DNA from: Acidobacteriaceae bacterium KBS 89
Lineage (GTDB): Bacteria; Acidobacteriota; Terriglobia; Terriglobales; Acidobacteriaceae
Direction: 5' to 3'
DNA: 64,000 bases
Assembly (NCBI GenBank): GCA_000381605.1
Contig: KB906756.1
Location: forward strand, 806,001-870,000
The stretch's first letter is position 1, and every line of letters begins with the position of its first letter. Shown here one piece after another: positions 16,297-25,100 of this stretch. A model generated the notes under the pieces. That model was given only the letters and a program-made list of their open reading frames with translations. It did no database searches and was not told the DNA's origin. The translations under genes and the position numbers were made by a program.

Positions 16297-17199
16297 GAAG
16301 CTGTACCTGTGTCAGATGAGCTTTAGTCTTCGCGACGAGGGACCGAGCCCTACCTCGCTGCCCAGTATAGCGGAAGTGATCCGCGGTTTAGCTTTGCGTT
16401 GGCGCATTGCTCTCGAATCACGGACAAACTGCACCTTACTGCCTGATTGCTCCGACTGGAGTCTCAATGCCGCCTCGGACAACGGGATTTGGCAATCGAG
16501 ACCGCCCGGCTTTACGGCAAGTTCGGTTGAAGTTTCCAAACTCCTGCAGTTAGACTGCAAGCAAGTGTTGCGTCGACCGTCTGAGCCGGCATCGGATCCG
16601 ACGCCGAGGCTCCTAGAAATCGCTTCCGCTACGAGGGGCACTCTTACCGCAGCAACGCCATGAAGGTAGCGGACGGAATGACCGTCTGGATCTATCGCCT
16701 TGACGAGCATCGATACACGCGCCAAATCCCAGTCAAGCGAGGCCTCCGGTCAGCAAACTGCAGTATCCATGTCCGAGGGGGCTGTGGTGCAGGCGGCACA
16801 TCTCAGAAAGCAATGGAGCAGCCTGGTCAAAACACTTAGGTCAGCGGATCGTCTTGGGGATGCCATTCTTCACCGCATTCGGTCGTCCGTACATACAAGC
16901 GACATCAAAGGTCGCAATCCGAGGGGGGTTCCGCAGGCTGTAGTCCAGGCACTTGTCGAGTCCTCCGGGCTGATCTTGCAGGAGGTCGCATCGAGCCTGG
17001 CCAACTAAGGAGCCGTAAAACCATACTCTGCCGAAGTTGCACTTGTTAAGTTTTCCAACTCAACAAAAGATCTGTTTGACAATTTGCAGGGGTGATGTCT
17101 AATTAGGTCATCCCTGAACCGTCGAGGTTGAGAAGTCCATTTGGGTTCTACCTAGCTCGATAACGTTGCTAACAGCAGAGAAACAACCGCGAGAAAGGT
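16297..17199. other. Gap without convincing gene
   Basis: About 900 bp. Several frames of 100-140 codons exist on both strands, but none shows a signal peptide, domain or ribosome site. The best is 16700-17008 (+), a helical frame ending LILQEVASSLAN. Probably a mosaic of remnants. A promoter lies at 17076-17103. Confidence 0.4.
17076..17103 (+). promoter_or_regulatory. Sigma70-type promoter
   Basis: A TTGACA box, a 16-nt spacer and TCTAAT. The segment between holds CAGGG...CCCTG arms (17086-17120). It points toward the leader frame at 17200 and the lipoprotein gene at 17281. Confidence 0.55.
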
Positions 17200-17268
17200 A
17201 TGAAGAATGTATTACTCGGCTGTACCTTGCTATTGTCTCTTCAGGCGAGAGGGCAGGCTGGTGGTTAG
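17200..17268 (+). CDS. 22-residue signal-peptide-like leader frame
   Basis: An ATG preceded by GAGAAAGGT opens a 22-codon frame rich in Leu (NVLLGCTLLLSLQARGQA) that stops at TAG, 12 bases before the next gene. It reads like the signal peptide of a lost secreted protein, or a leader peptide of the lipoprotein gene. Confidence 0.35.
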   Translation: MKNVLLGCTLLLSLQARGQAGG

Positions 17269-17280
17269 GGTCAGTCCACC

Positions 17281-19620
17281 ATGCTGAACCCCTCGACCAA
17301 GCTGTCCACCGCCGTCTTTTCGGTTTGCGTAATCGGAATAACGTTGGCGGGCTGCGGTGGCTCCAGCACTCCAGTCACCACTCACCCTACCCTCACCATC
17401 ACGGCTACGAATGCAAGCAGAGCCTACGGAGCTCCTAACCCAGTCTTTACCGCTTCGGCCAGTGGAGCGCTTTCCGGCGACACCTTCACCTTGACCGCAT
17501 CCACCGTCGCGACGCCTTCGTCCGGTGCCGGCACCTACTCGATAGTTCCCGCCGCCACAGGCGCCAATCTCGCCAACTACAACATCGTCTATGTCAACGG
17601 CACCCTGACCGTCGACAAAGCCACGCTCACAGTCACCCCCCTTAACCAGAGCATCTTTTTCGGATCAGTCGTACCCGTTCTCACCGCCAAGATCACAGGC
17701 TTAGTCAATGGAGATCCGGGAAATGTCGTCACCGGACAACCGGCTCTGACGACCACCGCAACCTCCTCGTCTCCGGCCGGCTCTTACCCGATTGTCGCCA
17801 CCCTTGGAACTCTTGCCGCCGCCAATTACACCTTTACCTTGGGGACCGGCACCCTCACCATCACTCCAGCCGCCAGCAATCCCGGTGTCGGCTTCACCGG
17901 TAGGGCATTGGCCGGCACGCAGCCAGTCGTCGGAGCTACCGTTCAGGTCTACGCCGCGGGCACGCTCGGATATGGCACCGCAGCAACCGGTCTCCTCACC
18001 AATATTCCGATTACCGATGGAGCCGGGGCTTTCACTATTCCCCCCGGATACGCTTGCCCGGCAGCCACGTCGCAGCTTTATGTCGTGGCCTTCGGAGGAT
18101 ATGTCGGATCCGGCGCCTTCAATTCGGCCATCCGCCTTGCCACGGCTGTCGGCGCCTGCGACCAGATCGCATCCGGCTCACAATTCGTTATCAATGAGGT
18201 CACCACCGCCGCCACGGCATACGGACTCGCCCAGTTTCTCAGCCCCGACGGTAACATCGCATCCACGGCAACCAACACCAGGGGCCTCAGCAACGCCGCC
18301 GCCACCGTAGCCAGCCTCGCCAACCCGACAACAGGCACATCTCCCGGAGCCTCTTTCCCCTCAAACGGCTCATCTCCTGCCGCCAAAATCAATTCCGTCG
18401 CCAACCTGTTGAACACCTGTACCTCGGTAACCTTACCCTCAGGCTGCAAGGCGCTCTTTTCCGCAACCACACTCAGCGACGGAACCGCACCCAGCAACAC
18501 ACTCGACGCCGCCCTCTATCTCGTCCGCAATCCCGGAAGCAACGTCGCTACCCTCTACACGCAGTCGACCTCCAGCATTGCCTTTACTCCAGCCTTAACC
18601 GCGGCACCCTCAGACTGGACGATGTTCATCAACTACACAGGCGGCGGCATGAACGCGCCCACCGCTCTCGGCATCGACTCGACCGGCAAAGTCTGGGTCG
18701 CAAGCTACTATGGCGTCGCATCGGAGTTCTCCCCCACCGGCTCTCCGGTCTTTCCCAACGGCATCACCGGCGGCGGCCTCTTTCACTCCTACGGCCTCGC
18801 CATCGACCCGCAAAACAACGTCTGGATTCCCGACGAAGACAGCCCCGTTAGCGTCAACGGCGGCTACGGCAGCGTGACCATTCTCAGTTCAACCGGTCAA
18901 CTCATCTCCGGCCCCACCGGGTACACTGCCGGAGGCATCGCCTACCCCATCGCAATCGCCATCGACACCAACTCCACAGCCTGGGTGACCGACAGCCACA
19001 ACGCGAGCGTCACGCTGCTCTCCAGCACCGGTCAGCCGTTGTCGGGCCCGACAGGATATACCTGGCCTCACCTCGCCTATGCCTTTGGCATCGCCATCGA
19101 TGCGAACCACAACGGCTGGGCCACGAGCAACGAAGACGACACCATTACCAAAATCTCTCCAGACGGCAGCCAGTTCACCAGCTATGCCTGCTGCAGCGGG
19201 CCTAGCGGCGTCGCCATCGATCAGCGCGGCTTCGTCTGGGTGGCCAACTACTTGGGCGACAGCATCAGCCAACTCGCCAGCGACGGCGATGTCATCTCCA
19301 GCGGCTACAGCGACAGCAAGGCCAGCATCTTGCATCCGCAGGGCATCGCGGTCGATGGCTCAGGCCACGTCTGGATCACGAACATCCTAGGATCTTCGAT
19401 TACGGAGTTGGCTGGATCGGCCGCAAACTCACCCGGACAGATCCTCTCGCCCACGGCAGGATGGGCGAGAGACGCAGGTTTAAACTACGGTTACGCGGTT
19501 GCCATCGACGCGAGCGGCAACCTGTGGGTTGTGAACTACTACACGAATACCCTGACCGAGATCGTCGGACTGGCGACCCCCGTAAAGACTCCCCAGTTAG
19601 GCCCGGTGCAGTCGCCCTAG
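17281..19620 (+). CDS. Lipoprotein with MBG and NHL beta-propeller repeats
   Basis: 779 residues. The signal peptide ends in lipobox ITLAGCGG, so the protein is lipid-anchored. Residues ~35-190 are two MBG-type Ig-like domains (ASRAYGAPNPVFTASASGAL, then ...NGTLTVDKATLTVTP). After a Thr/Ser/Ala-rich region (~200-420), an NHL/SMP-type propeller follows with at least six blades of the form GIAIDANHNGWATS, GVAIDQRGFVWVAN, GIAVDGSGHVWITN, AIDASGNLWVVN. Probably a surface scaffold or adhesion protein. MBG units also occur in the giant sedolisin at 22-31 kb, suggesting shared origin or function. Preceded by a sigma70-like promoter. Confidence 0.85.
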   Translation: MLNPSTKLSTAVFSVCVIGITLAGCGGSSTPVTTHPTLTITATNASRAYGAPNPVFTASASGALSGDTFTLTASTVATPSSGAGTYSIVPAATGANLANYNIVYVNGTLTVDKATLTVTPLNQSIFFGSVVPVLTAKITGLVNGDPGNVVTGQPALTTTATSSSPAGSYPIVATLGTLAAANYTFTLGTGTLTITPAASNPGVGFTGRALAGTQPVVGATVQVYAAGTLGYGTAATGLLTNIPITDGAGAFTIPPGYACPAATSQLYVVAFGGYVGSGAFNSAIRLATAVGACDQIASGSQFVINEVTTAATAYGLAQFLSPDGNIASTATNTRGLSNAAATVASLANPTTGTSPGASFPSNGSSPAAKINSVANLLNTCTSVTLPSGCKALFSATTLSDGTAPSNTLDAALYLVRNPGSNVATLYTQSTSSIAFTPALTAAPSDWTMFINYTGGGMNAPTALGIDSTGKVWVASYYGVASEFSPTGSPVFPNGITGGGLFHSYGLAIDPQNNVWIPDEDSPVSVNGGYGSVTILSSTGQLISGPTGYTAGGIAYPIAIAIDTNSTAWVTDSHNASVTLLSSTGQPLSGPTGYTWPHLAYAFGIAIDANHNGWATSNEDDTITKISPDGSQFTSYACCSGPSGVAIDQRGFVWVANYLGDSISQLASDGDVISSGYSDSKASILHPQGIAVDGSGHVWITNILGSSITELAGSAANSPGQILSPTAGWARDAGLNYGYAVAIDASGNLWVVNYYTNTLTEIVGLATPVKTPQLGPVQSP

Positions 19621-19968
19621 GGTCGCCGTAGTCTCTGACGCCACCGACTGCCTTTATATTCGATCCGATTTCATTCGACTTGTCGGAAAGTCGATGTATC
19701 AAATACCTCTCCTTACCTGAATAACCGTCGATTGAGGCAATTTGGCAAGATCCCCGGTCAGCAATTGCAGCGCTATTCGGGTATCGGAGCATCGATGATT
19801 TCCATGATTCGCAGCGAGGACTCTCTTGAAAATCTCAAACGATTCTGCCGAGGTAGCAATCGACGGGTTCCCTGCTGATTAGAAGATTCCCAAAACCCCG
19901 TTTTTCGGGAAGACGACATAGCATCGGTGTTCGTAGCACAATGAGAACGGATGATCGGAGCTTGTCGA
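19621..19968. other. Intergenic gap with repeat e
   Basis: 348 bp; apart from the short palindrome at 19887-19911 nothing supportable is seen. The sequence GTCGAATGAAGTCG at the right edge leads into the next gene. Confidence 0.4.
19887..19911. repeat. Palindromic repeat, copy e (short)
   Basis: TTCCCAAAACCCC followed by GTTTTTCGGGAA: the outer TTCCC/GGGAA closure and right-arm core of the family are kept, and the middle has been deleted. Confidence 0.6.
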
Positions 19969-20490
19969 ATGAAGTCGCGCCCTTGGTTCACACCGCTGTT
20001 CATTGCGATGATTACCCTTAACGTCACGGCAGCAGTCGCACCGTCGCTTCTGGCTTCTGTACCCTCACCAAAGGACTATTGTGAGGTTGTCCAACATTCT
20101 CTGGCCAATGATCACAGAATTCTTCTTGTAGAGGGGATTTATAGGCGAGGTGGCGAAATTGAGAGCTTCTATGGCGGGTCCTGCCCAGACGGCTCTCTAG
20201 CCTCGTGGGCCGACTCTTCTAAGACCTTGCGCGATAAGACTGCTCCGGCAGTGCTAAACCAGCTGGATACTCTCTTGAGTAAAGATGGGCGTGCCCGAAT
20301 AGTGGCGCTCCTTGAGTTTGATGGTCCGAAGAAAGTAACAATTCCAGCAGGCACTCCGCCGGGCATAGCAGACCTCATGAGAGGTACAAATTCTCGTTAT
20401 GGGCACATGAACGCCTTCACGTATCGAGTAGTCCTCTTGAGGATTCACCACGTTGAAAGCGTCGGCAGTTCAATCCCCTGGCCGCGCTAA
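19969..20490 (+). CDS. Small secreted protein of unknown function
   Basis: 173 residues from ATG 19969 with a signal peptide (FTPLFIAMITLNVTAAVA). The mature part includes YCEVVQHSLANDHRILLVEG and GGSCPDGSLASWAD. Length and composition resemble a family of small exported acidobacterial proteins, which I cannot name. An in-frame ATG at 19951 is possible. The gene is followed 30 bases later by the left arm of repeat f. Confidence 0.6.
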   Translation: MKSRPWFTPLFIAMITLNVTAAVAPSLLASVPSPKDYCEVVQHSLANDHRILLVEGIYRRGGEIESFYGGSCPDGSLASWADSSKTLRDKTAPAVLNQLDTLLSKDGRARIVALLEFDGPKKVTIPAGTPPGIADLMRGTNSRYGHMNAFTYRVVLLRIHHVESVGSSIPWPR

Positions 20491-20520
20491 CGAGTAGGCT
20501 CGAGGAGAACCGCTCCCTAC

Positions 20521-20556
20521 TTCCCGGAAAGTCGGGTTATCGGCAAGTTCGCGGCC
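20521..20556. repeat. Palindromic repeat f, left arm
   Basis: TTCCCGGAAAGTCGGGTTATCGG followed by CAAGTTCGCGGCC, matching the left arm of copy b. Its right arm is about 230 nt away at 20787-20836. Confidence 0.7.
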
Positions 20557-20786
20557 TACGACCCCGGTGACACGCCCATCAGCCATCACTTCTATATGTG
20601 GTGTCAGCCATATCGTCAGATATCCAGTGCACACCCGTTACCTCGGCCCTAATGCGCACGGTCCACACCCTACTTATGTGCCTGTCAACAACGCGCCGGT
20701 ATCGTGTGTGGATCACACACATTTCACCCTCAGGAACTGCACACTTTGCAGTTCCAGAATTATCGACCACATCGAGCCTCCGCACA
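20557..20786. other. Structured spacer between arms of repeat f
   Basis: 230 bp containing two near-perfect hairpins: GTGTGTG/CACACAC and GGAACTGCA/TGCAGTTCC (9 bp, 5-nt loop). At the corresponding place upstream of copy a, TGTCCG/CGGACA encloses the shared words GCACACATTGCAG. The arms plus spacer could form one structured RNA of about 315 nt. Confidence 0.4.
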
Positions 20787-20836
20787 CTCTGCGGGGTGAA
20801 CGAAGCGAGTCGGCGTAGTTGCCGAAAACCCCGTTT
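20787..20836. repeat. Palindromic repeat f, right arm (long variant)
   Basis: CTCTGCGGGGTGAACGAAGC, then GAGTCGGCGTAGTTGCCGAA and AACCCCGTTT: closely matches copy a over 49 bases with few differences. Confidence 0.75.
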
Positions 20837-20872
20837 GTCATGCACTGCAATGCTGGTTGCTAATCTAGCCAT

Positions 20873-21091
20873 ATGACAGAATTCAAACTACCGCCACAAC
20901 TTGCCGAGTGTGCCCATTTGGCGGGTAACGAATATGGATGGCAAGTCTCCTCGTTTCCAAATGCGCTCGTCCGCGCTCAAGCTCTTGGATACGCCTGTAT
21001 TGGCGGCCAATTTCAATTTCGTCTTGATCCTGGTATTTGTGAAATGTATTGGCTCAGCGCCGATTCCAAATCTCGCGGAGAGACAGACTGA
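20873..21091 (+). CDS. Short hypothetical protein, possibly truncated
   Basis: 72 residues (TEFKLPPQLAECAHLAGNEY...GYACIGGQFQFRLDPGICEMYWL). The sequence is compact and protein-like; I recall similar acidobacterial proteins that are longer, so a premature end after SADSKSRGETD is likely. An alternative frame continues RWEDLDLECREAGW, consistent with a frameshift. Function unknown. It starts directly after the right arm of repeat f. Confidence 0.45.
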   Translation: MTEFKLPPQLAECAHLAGNEYGWQVSSFPNALVRAQALGYACIGGQFQFRLDPGICEMYWLSADSKSRGETD

Positions 21092-21929
21092 TAGATGCTT
21101 TCGGTGGGAAGATCTGGATCTAGAGTGTCGTGAAGCAGGCTGGTCGAATCGTCATTGAGCGGCAGATGCCAGTAAAGGAGTGCGATGTCTTTCAAGAGGA
21201 TGCGTCGAATCCGCGCTTGAAAATGCTGATTTGCTGCCTCGTCCCCGACTTTCTCCTGCACCCAGGAATCGTCATGCATGGCATAGGTCGAGATGATGGC
21301 GGCGCGTTTCCCATCGCGCTCTGTGAAACTCCGTTCCAGTTGCGACGGGCAGGGTACATGTCGGCATCGGTGAAACCAATAAGATAGGCGCTGGGATCTT
21401 TGGCGAGTTCTGGATGGTCGCGCTTGATCTGGCCGTGGAGAAGCTCGGAGACATATTGCGTGTGAAACAATCCACCGACCCAGCTGCGAAAGGGACCCAG
21501 CGCGGACGAATCCAAGTCAATCGGCGAAAGTACCCGTACATCGAGTCCATATGTCGAGCGAAGCCGTTGAGCAAAATTCTCGAGCGAGTACGACTGATTG
21601 TCAGTCCCCAAATGAACGAGATAGATTCGACCGCTACCCGTTAGCTCAGGAGCAGACGCGGCCGGTCCGTCGTGGTGAAACGCGGCAATTCTTGCGAGCT
21701 GCCGTTCGTAGGTAGATTCCCGGCCCCAACGAATACATACCTTGCCGAAACTAGCTATAGCTAGAAATAAAAGCAACAAGTAGGCCGTGTTGCGCAGCGT
21801 TTTTGATTTCAGGGCTCCGACGGGCCTCGTGCGGTCAAACGCTGGTGCCCTACCGGCGGTGACACAATTCGGGCAGAGATCCTGAATGGTCGGAGAACCG
21901 CATTGTGGACAGACTCGGCTGGGATCCAT
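21013..21929 (-). pseudogene. Frameshifted zinc-ribbon membrane protein with protease-like domain
   Basis: The frame from 21929 encodes an N-terminal zinc ribbon (CPQCGSPTIQDLCPNC), one membrane helix (TAYLLLLFLAIASFGKV) and a domain (YLVHLGTDNQSYSLENFAQR...YLIGFTDADMYPARRNWN). At about 21331 one base is missing; the correct continuation SFTERDGKRAAIISTYAMHD runs in the next frame down to 21013 (KDIALLYWHLPLNDDSTSLL). Joined, it looks like one domain of about 190 residues reminiscent of archaemetzincin-type predicted proteases, but no HExxH motif is seen, so function is open. The lesion is either a real mutation or a sequencing error. Confidence 0.6.
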
Positions 21930-22011
21930 CTGACGACATTAGCATGGAGGTCTCACGAGAGCTATGACACAAACTAGAACGTCGGAAGTTTTTTGCAGAA
22001 ACGCGCGTTCA

Positions 22012-22046
22012 GGTTCAAGTTTCTGAGAACCCCGTTTTCAGGGAAC
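22012..22046. repeat. Palindromic repeat, copy g (right part)
   Basis: GGTTCAAGTTTCTGAGAACC followed by CCGTTTTCAGGGAAC; matches right arms of copies j and l. Left arm not seen. Confidence 0.6.
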
Positions 22047-22064
22047 AAGCTTGAGGTTGGTGCA

Positions 22065-22100
22065 GATCACTTCCGACAAGCCGACTTTTCATTACTAATC
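22065..22100. repeat. 36-nt GATC-ended repeat, copy 1
   Basis: GATCACTTCCGACAAGCCGA, then CTTTTCATTACTAATC. Copies of the same length occur at 34324 and 42159. It lies 18 nt after palindromic repeat g. Confidence 0.6.
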
Positions 22101-22196
22101 AGGCCGCAAATCAGTAACTTCGCAATTTTGCACTCCGTTGCTAGCGATAGCAGGACCTATTAATCAAACTTGAGGGCTCCTCGGTCCGCGAATCAT

Positions 22197-25100
22197 TTAT
22201 TGGACGGTAAGAGTAATAGCAGTAGATGTGCTCACTCCTGCTGGTCCCGAAGCCATTACCTGAATGGTGTAGTTGCCTGACAGGGCAACGGGCGGGGTAA
22301 CAGACTCAGACAATTTACCGCCGCTACCTCCGCAACCCGTAAACCACACGCAAGCACTGCAAAGCAACATCAACACCGACATAGTGCGCAGTCGCGCAAT
22401 GAGTCGTCGCCGCTTTGTGATCATCAACGGGAGCAAACCGGGCAGCGCGAACGCCGTCCACAGAATTACGTCGGCTCTCATATCTTTCAGAGGAGTCGAA
22501 TCCATCCGGGCCATTCCGCCGGTGGTGAGTGTCAGTGCTGTGCTCGCCGTTGTGGCTGTCCCGGAGAACGTGACCGAGGCCGGCAGGAAACTGCAAGAGG
22601 TGTTCTGCGGCAGTCCTGAGCAGGAGAACTGCAGCGTTCCAGAATAACCTGAAGGCACCGCAACGCTGAAGTTATCTGTTGCAGTCCCAGAGCTCGCGAG
22701 TGTCAGTGTCGGACTGCCAGCCGCGAACGTAAGCACCGGTATAGACGTCGAAGTCGATGCCGAGAAGTTGCCATCACCGCCATACTGCGCACTAAGCGAA
22801 ACATCACCGCTCGGAAACGATGTCAACGAAATGCTTGCAGTACCGCCGCTGAGCGAGCCCGTGCCGAGTAGTGTCTGCCCCGCATAAAACATCACCGACC
22901 CGGTTGGCGCACCGGCGCTTGTAGAGCTCACCATTGCCGTGACAGTCAGGTTCTGGTTTGAGAGCGCAAATGTCGTCGTGGTGGATGCCGGCAAAATCGT
23001 CAGTGTGCCGTTGCTAGCTGCAACCGTGTAATCTGTCAGGTTCGCTCCGCTCACCGACGGCACGATCGCATAGGTACCGGCCTGGCTCAAGGTCGTCGCT
23101 GAAGTCGAGAACGCTTCGGTGAAAGTATCCCCGTTGACCGCCCCAGTTAACACACCTGAAAAGGTCGGATTCGCTGTGCCGTACACACGCGAAATATTAT
23201 TCGCACCTATGCTCAACGGTACCTTGTTCACAGTCAACAAGACGCTACTTGTCGCGCTCTGACAATTCGTAGTATCCGTCGGCGTAAACGTTACAGAAAG
23301 CGTATGCTGCCCAGGCTGCAACACCATACCTGACGCGGGGCTATAACTAAATGTTCCAGCCGTAGACGACGTGGCATTCAGTTGCGCTCCGCCCAATGTC
23401 GTACCATAGGGGATCGCCCCTGGTGTAGTCCATGTAATTGTGTTGGACGATGGCAAAATCGTTAGCGTGCCGTTCGTGGCTGTCACCGTGTAATCCGCCA
23501 GGTTCGCTCCGGTCACCGAGGGCACGATCGTATATGTACCAACCGGGCTGGTACTCGTTGCTGATGTCGAGAACGTTTCAGAAACGGTGTCCCCATTGAT
23601 GGCACCGTTGACCGAACCCGAAAACGTCGGGTTTGCAGCTCCGTACGCGCGCGATGCATCGTTCGCGCTGATGCTCAACGGTGCTTTGTTCACAGTCAAC
23701 AAGACGCTACTTGTCGCGTTTTGATAATTCGTTGTATCTGCCGGAGTAAACGTTACCGATAGCGTATTCGGTCCCGCCTGCAACACCGAACCGACGGCAG
23801 GAGCGTAGCTAAACGTTCCAGCCGTAGACGATGTCGCATTCAGCTGCATCTCGCTCAATGCGGTACCGTAGGCGATCGACGCTGGTGTTCTCCATGTGAT
23901 CGTTGTTGGCGCTGGCAGAATCGACAGGATCCCGTTGGTCATGGTTATCGTGTAATCCGTCAGATCCGCTCCGCTCACCGACGGCACAATCGCATAAGTA
24001 CCAGCCTGGCTCGAATTCGTTGCCAGCGTTGAGAACGTCTCTGTGAAAGTGTCTCCATTGACGACGCCATTGAGCGAACCCGTAAACGTCGGATTTGCCG
24101 TGCCGTAGACACGAGACATATTATTCGCGCTGACACTCAACGGCGCTTGGTCCACGTTCAACACGACGCTACTTGTCGCGCTTTGATAATTCGCCGTATC
24201 TGTCGGCGCAAATGTCACCGAAAGCGTGTGCTGACCTGCATGCAAAATAGTGCCTGCCGCAAGGTTATAAAGAAACGCTCCAGGTGTGGATGCTGTCGCG
24301 TTCAGCTGCGCACCGCTCAACGCCGTGCCATAGGGAATCGACGCTGGAGTTGCCCACGTGACCGTGGGAAGGCCCTGACTCACCGATACTGAACCAATCC
24401 CAGTCGCAGTGTTGTACAGCGCAGCACTGGCTGAATCAGGGGTATAGGTAACGGTAAGCGTATCCGTCCCCACAACTAACGTACCGGCAGGCACGGTAAT
24501 AGTGCCACCGCCCGAGGCAAGTGCCACCACGGCAGAAGTGAAGCTGCCACTCGTAAGAATAATCGTGCCGCTGGGTGCGCTGCTGCTTATCGAGTACGTC
24601 ACCTGCACTGAGACTGTAAGCGGAGCACTTGCCGAAATCGCGGATGACGAAGGCATAAGTGTCACAGTGGGAGTGACCTTGTTCCCCACCAGAGTTACCG
24701 TTCCCGAGGTGCTGCTGGCATAACTGTTGTCGCCCTGATAGTTTGCCTGAATCATGTTTTGGCCGGGCTGGTTTGGTGAAACGTTCCTGGCTATCGCAGT
24801 TACGGTCTGCGCAAGTTGTGACCTAATGATCGTCACTGAATTGCTGTAATAGTTCGCAACTCCAATATCCAATACTCCATCCCCGTCCCAGTCGCCTACT
24901 ATTAGACCTTCAGGCTGCCCGGAAACCGCCACGGCCGCTGCCGTCGAGAATGTGCCGTCTCCCTTTCCCAGCAGCGTGATGATCTTGGCGCTGTTCACAT
25001 CTGCCGCAATCAGGTCCGGATTGCCGTCGTTGTTTATGTCTCCAACTGCAAGGGAGAAGATGTAACCGGTCGACAGAGCATTTGCTGCTTGCGTGAATGT

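Noticed and set aside
16312..17008. ORFs of 100-140 codons on both strands upstream of the 679-residue gene
   Set aside because: No domains, start signals or export signals; they overlap each other on opposite strands.
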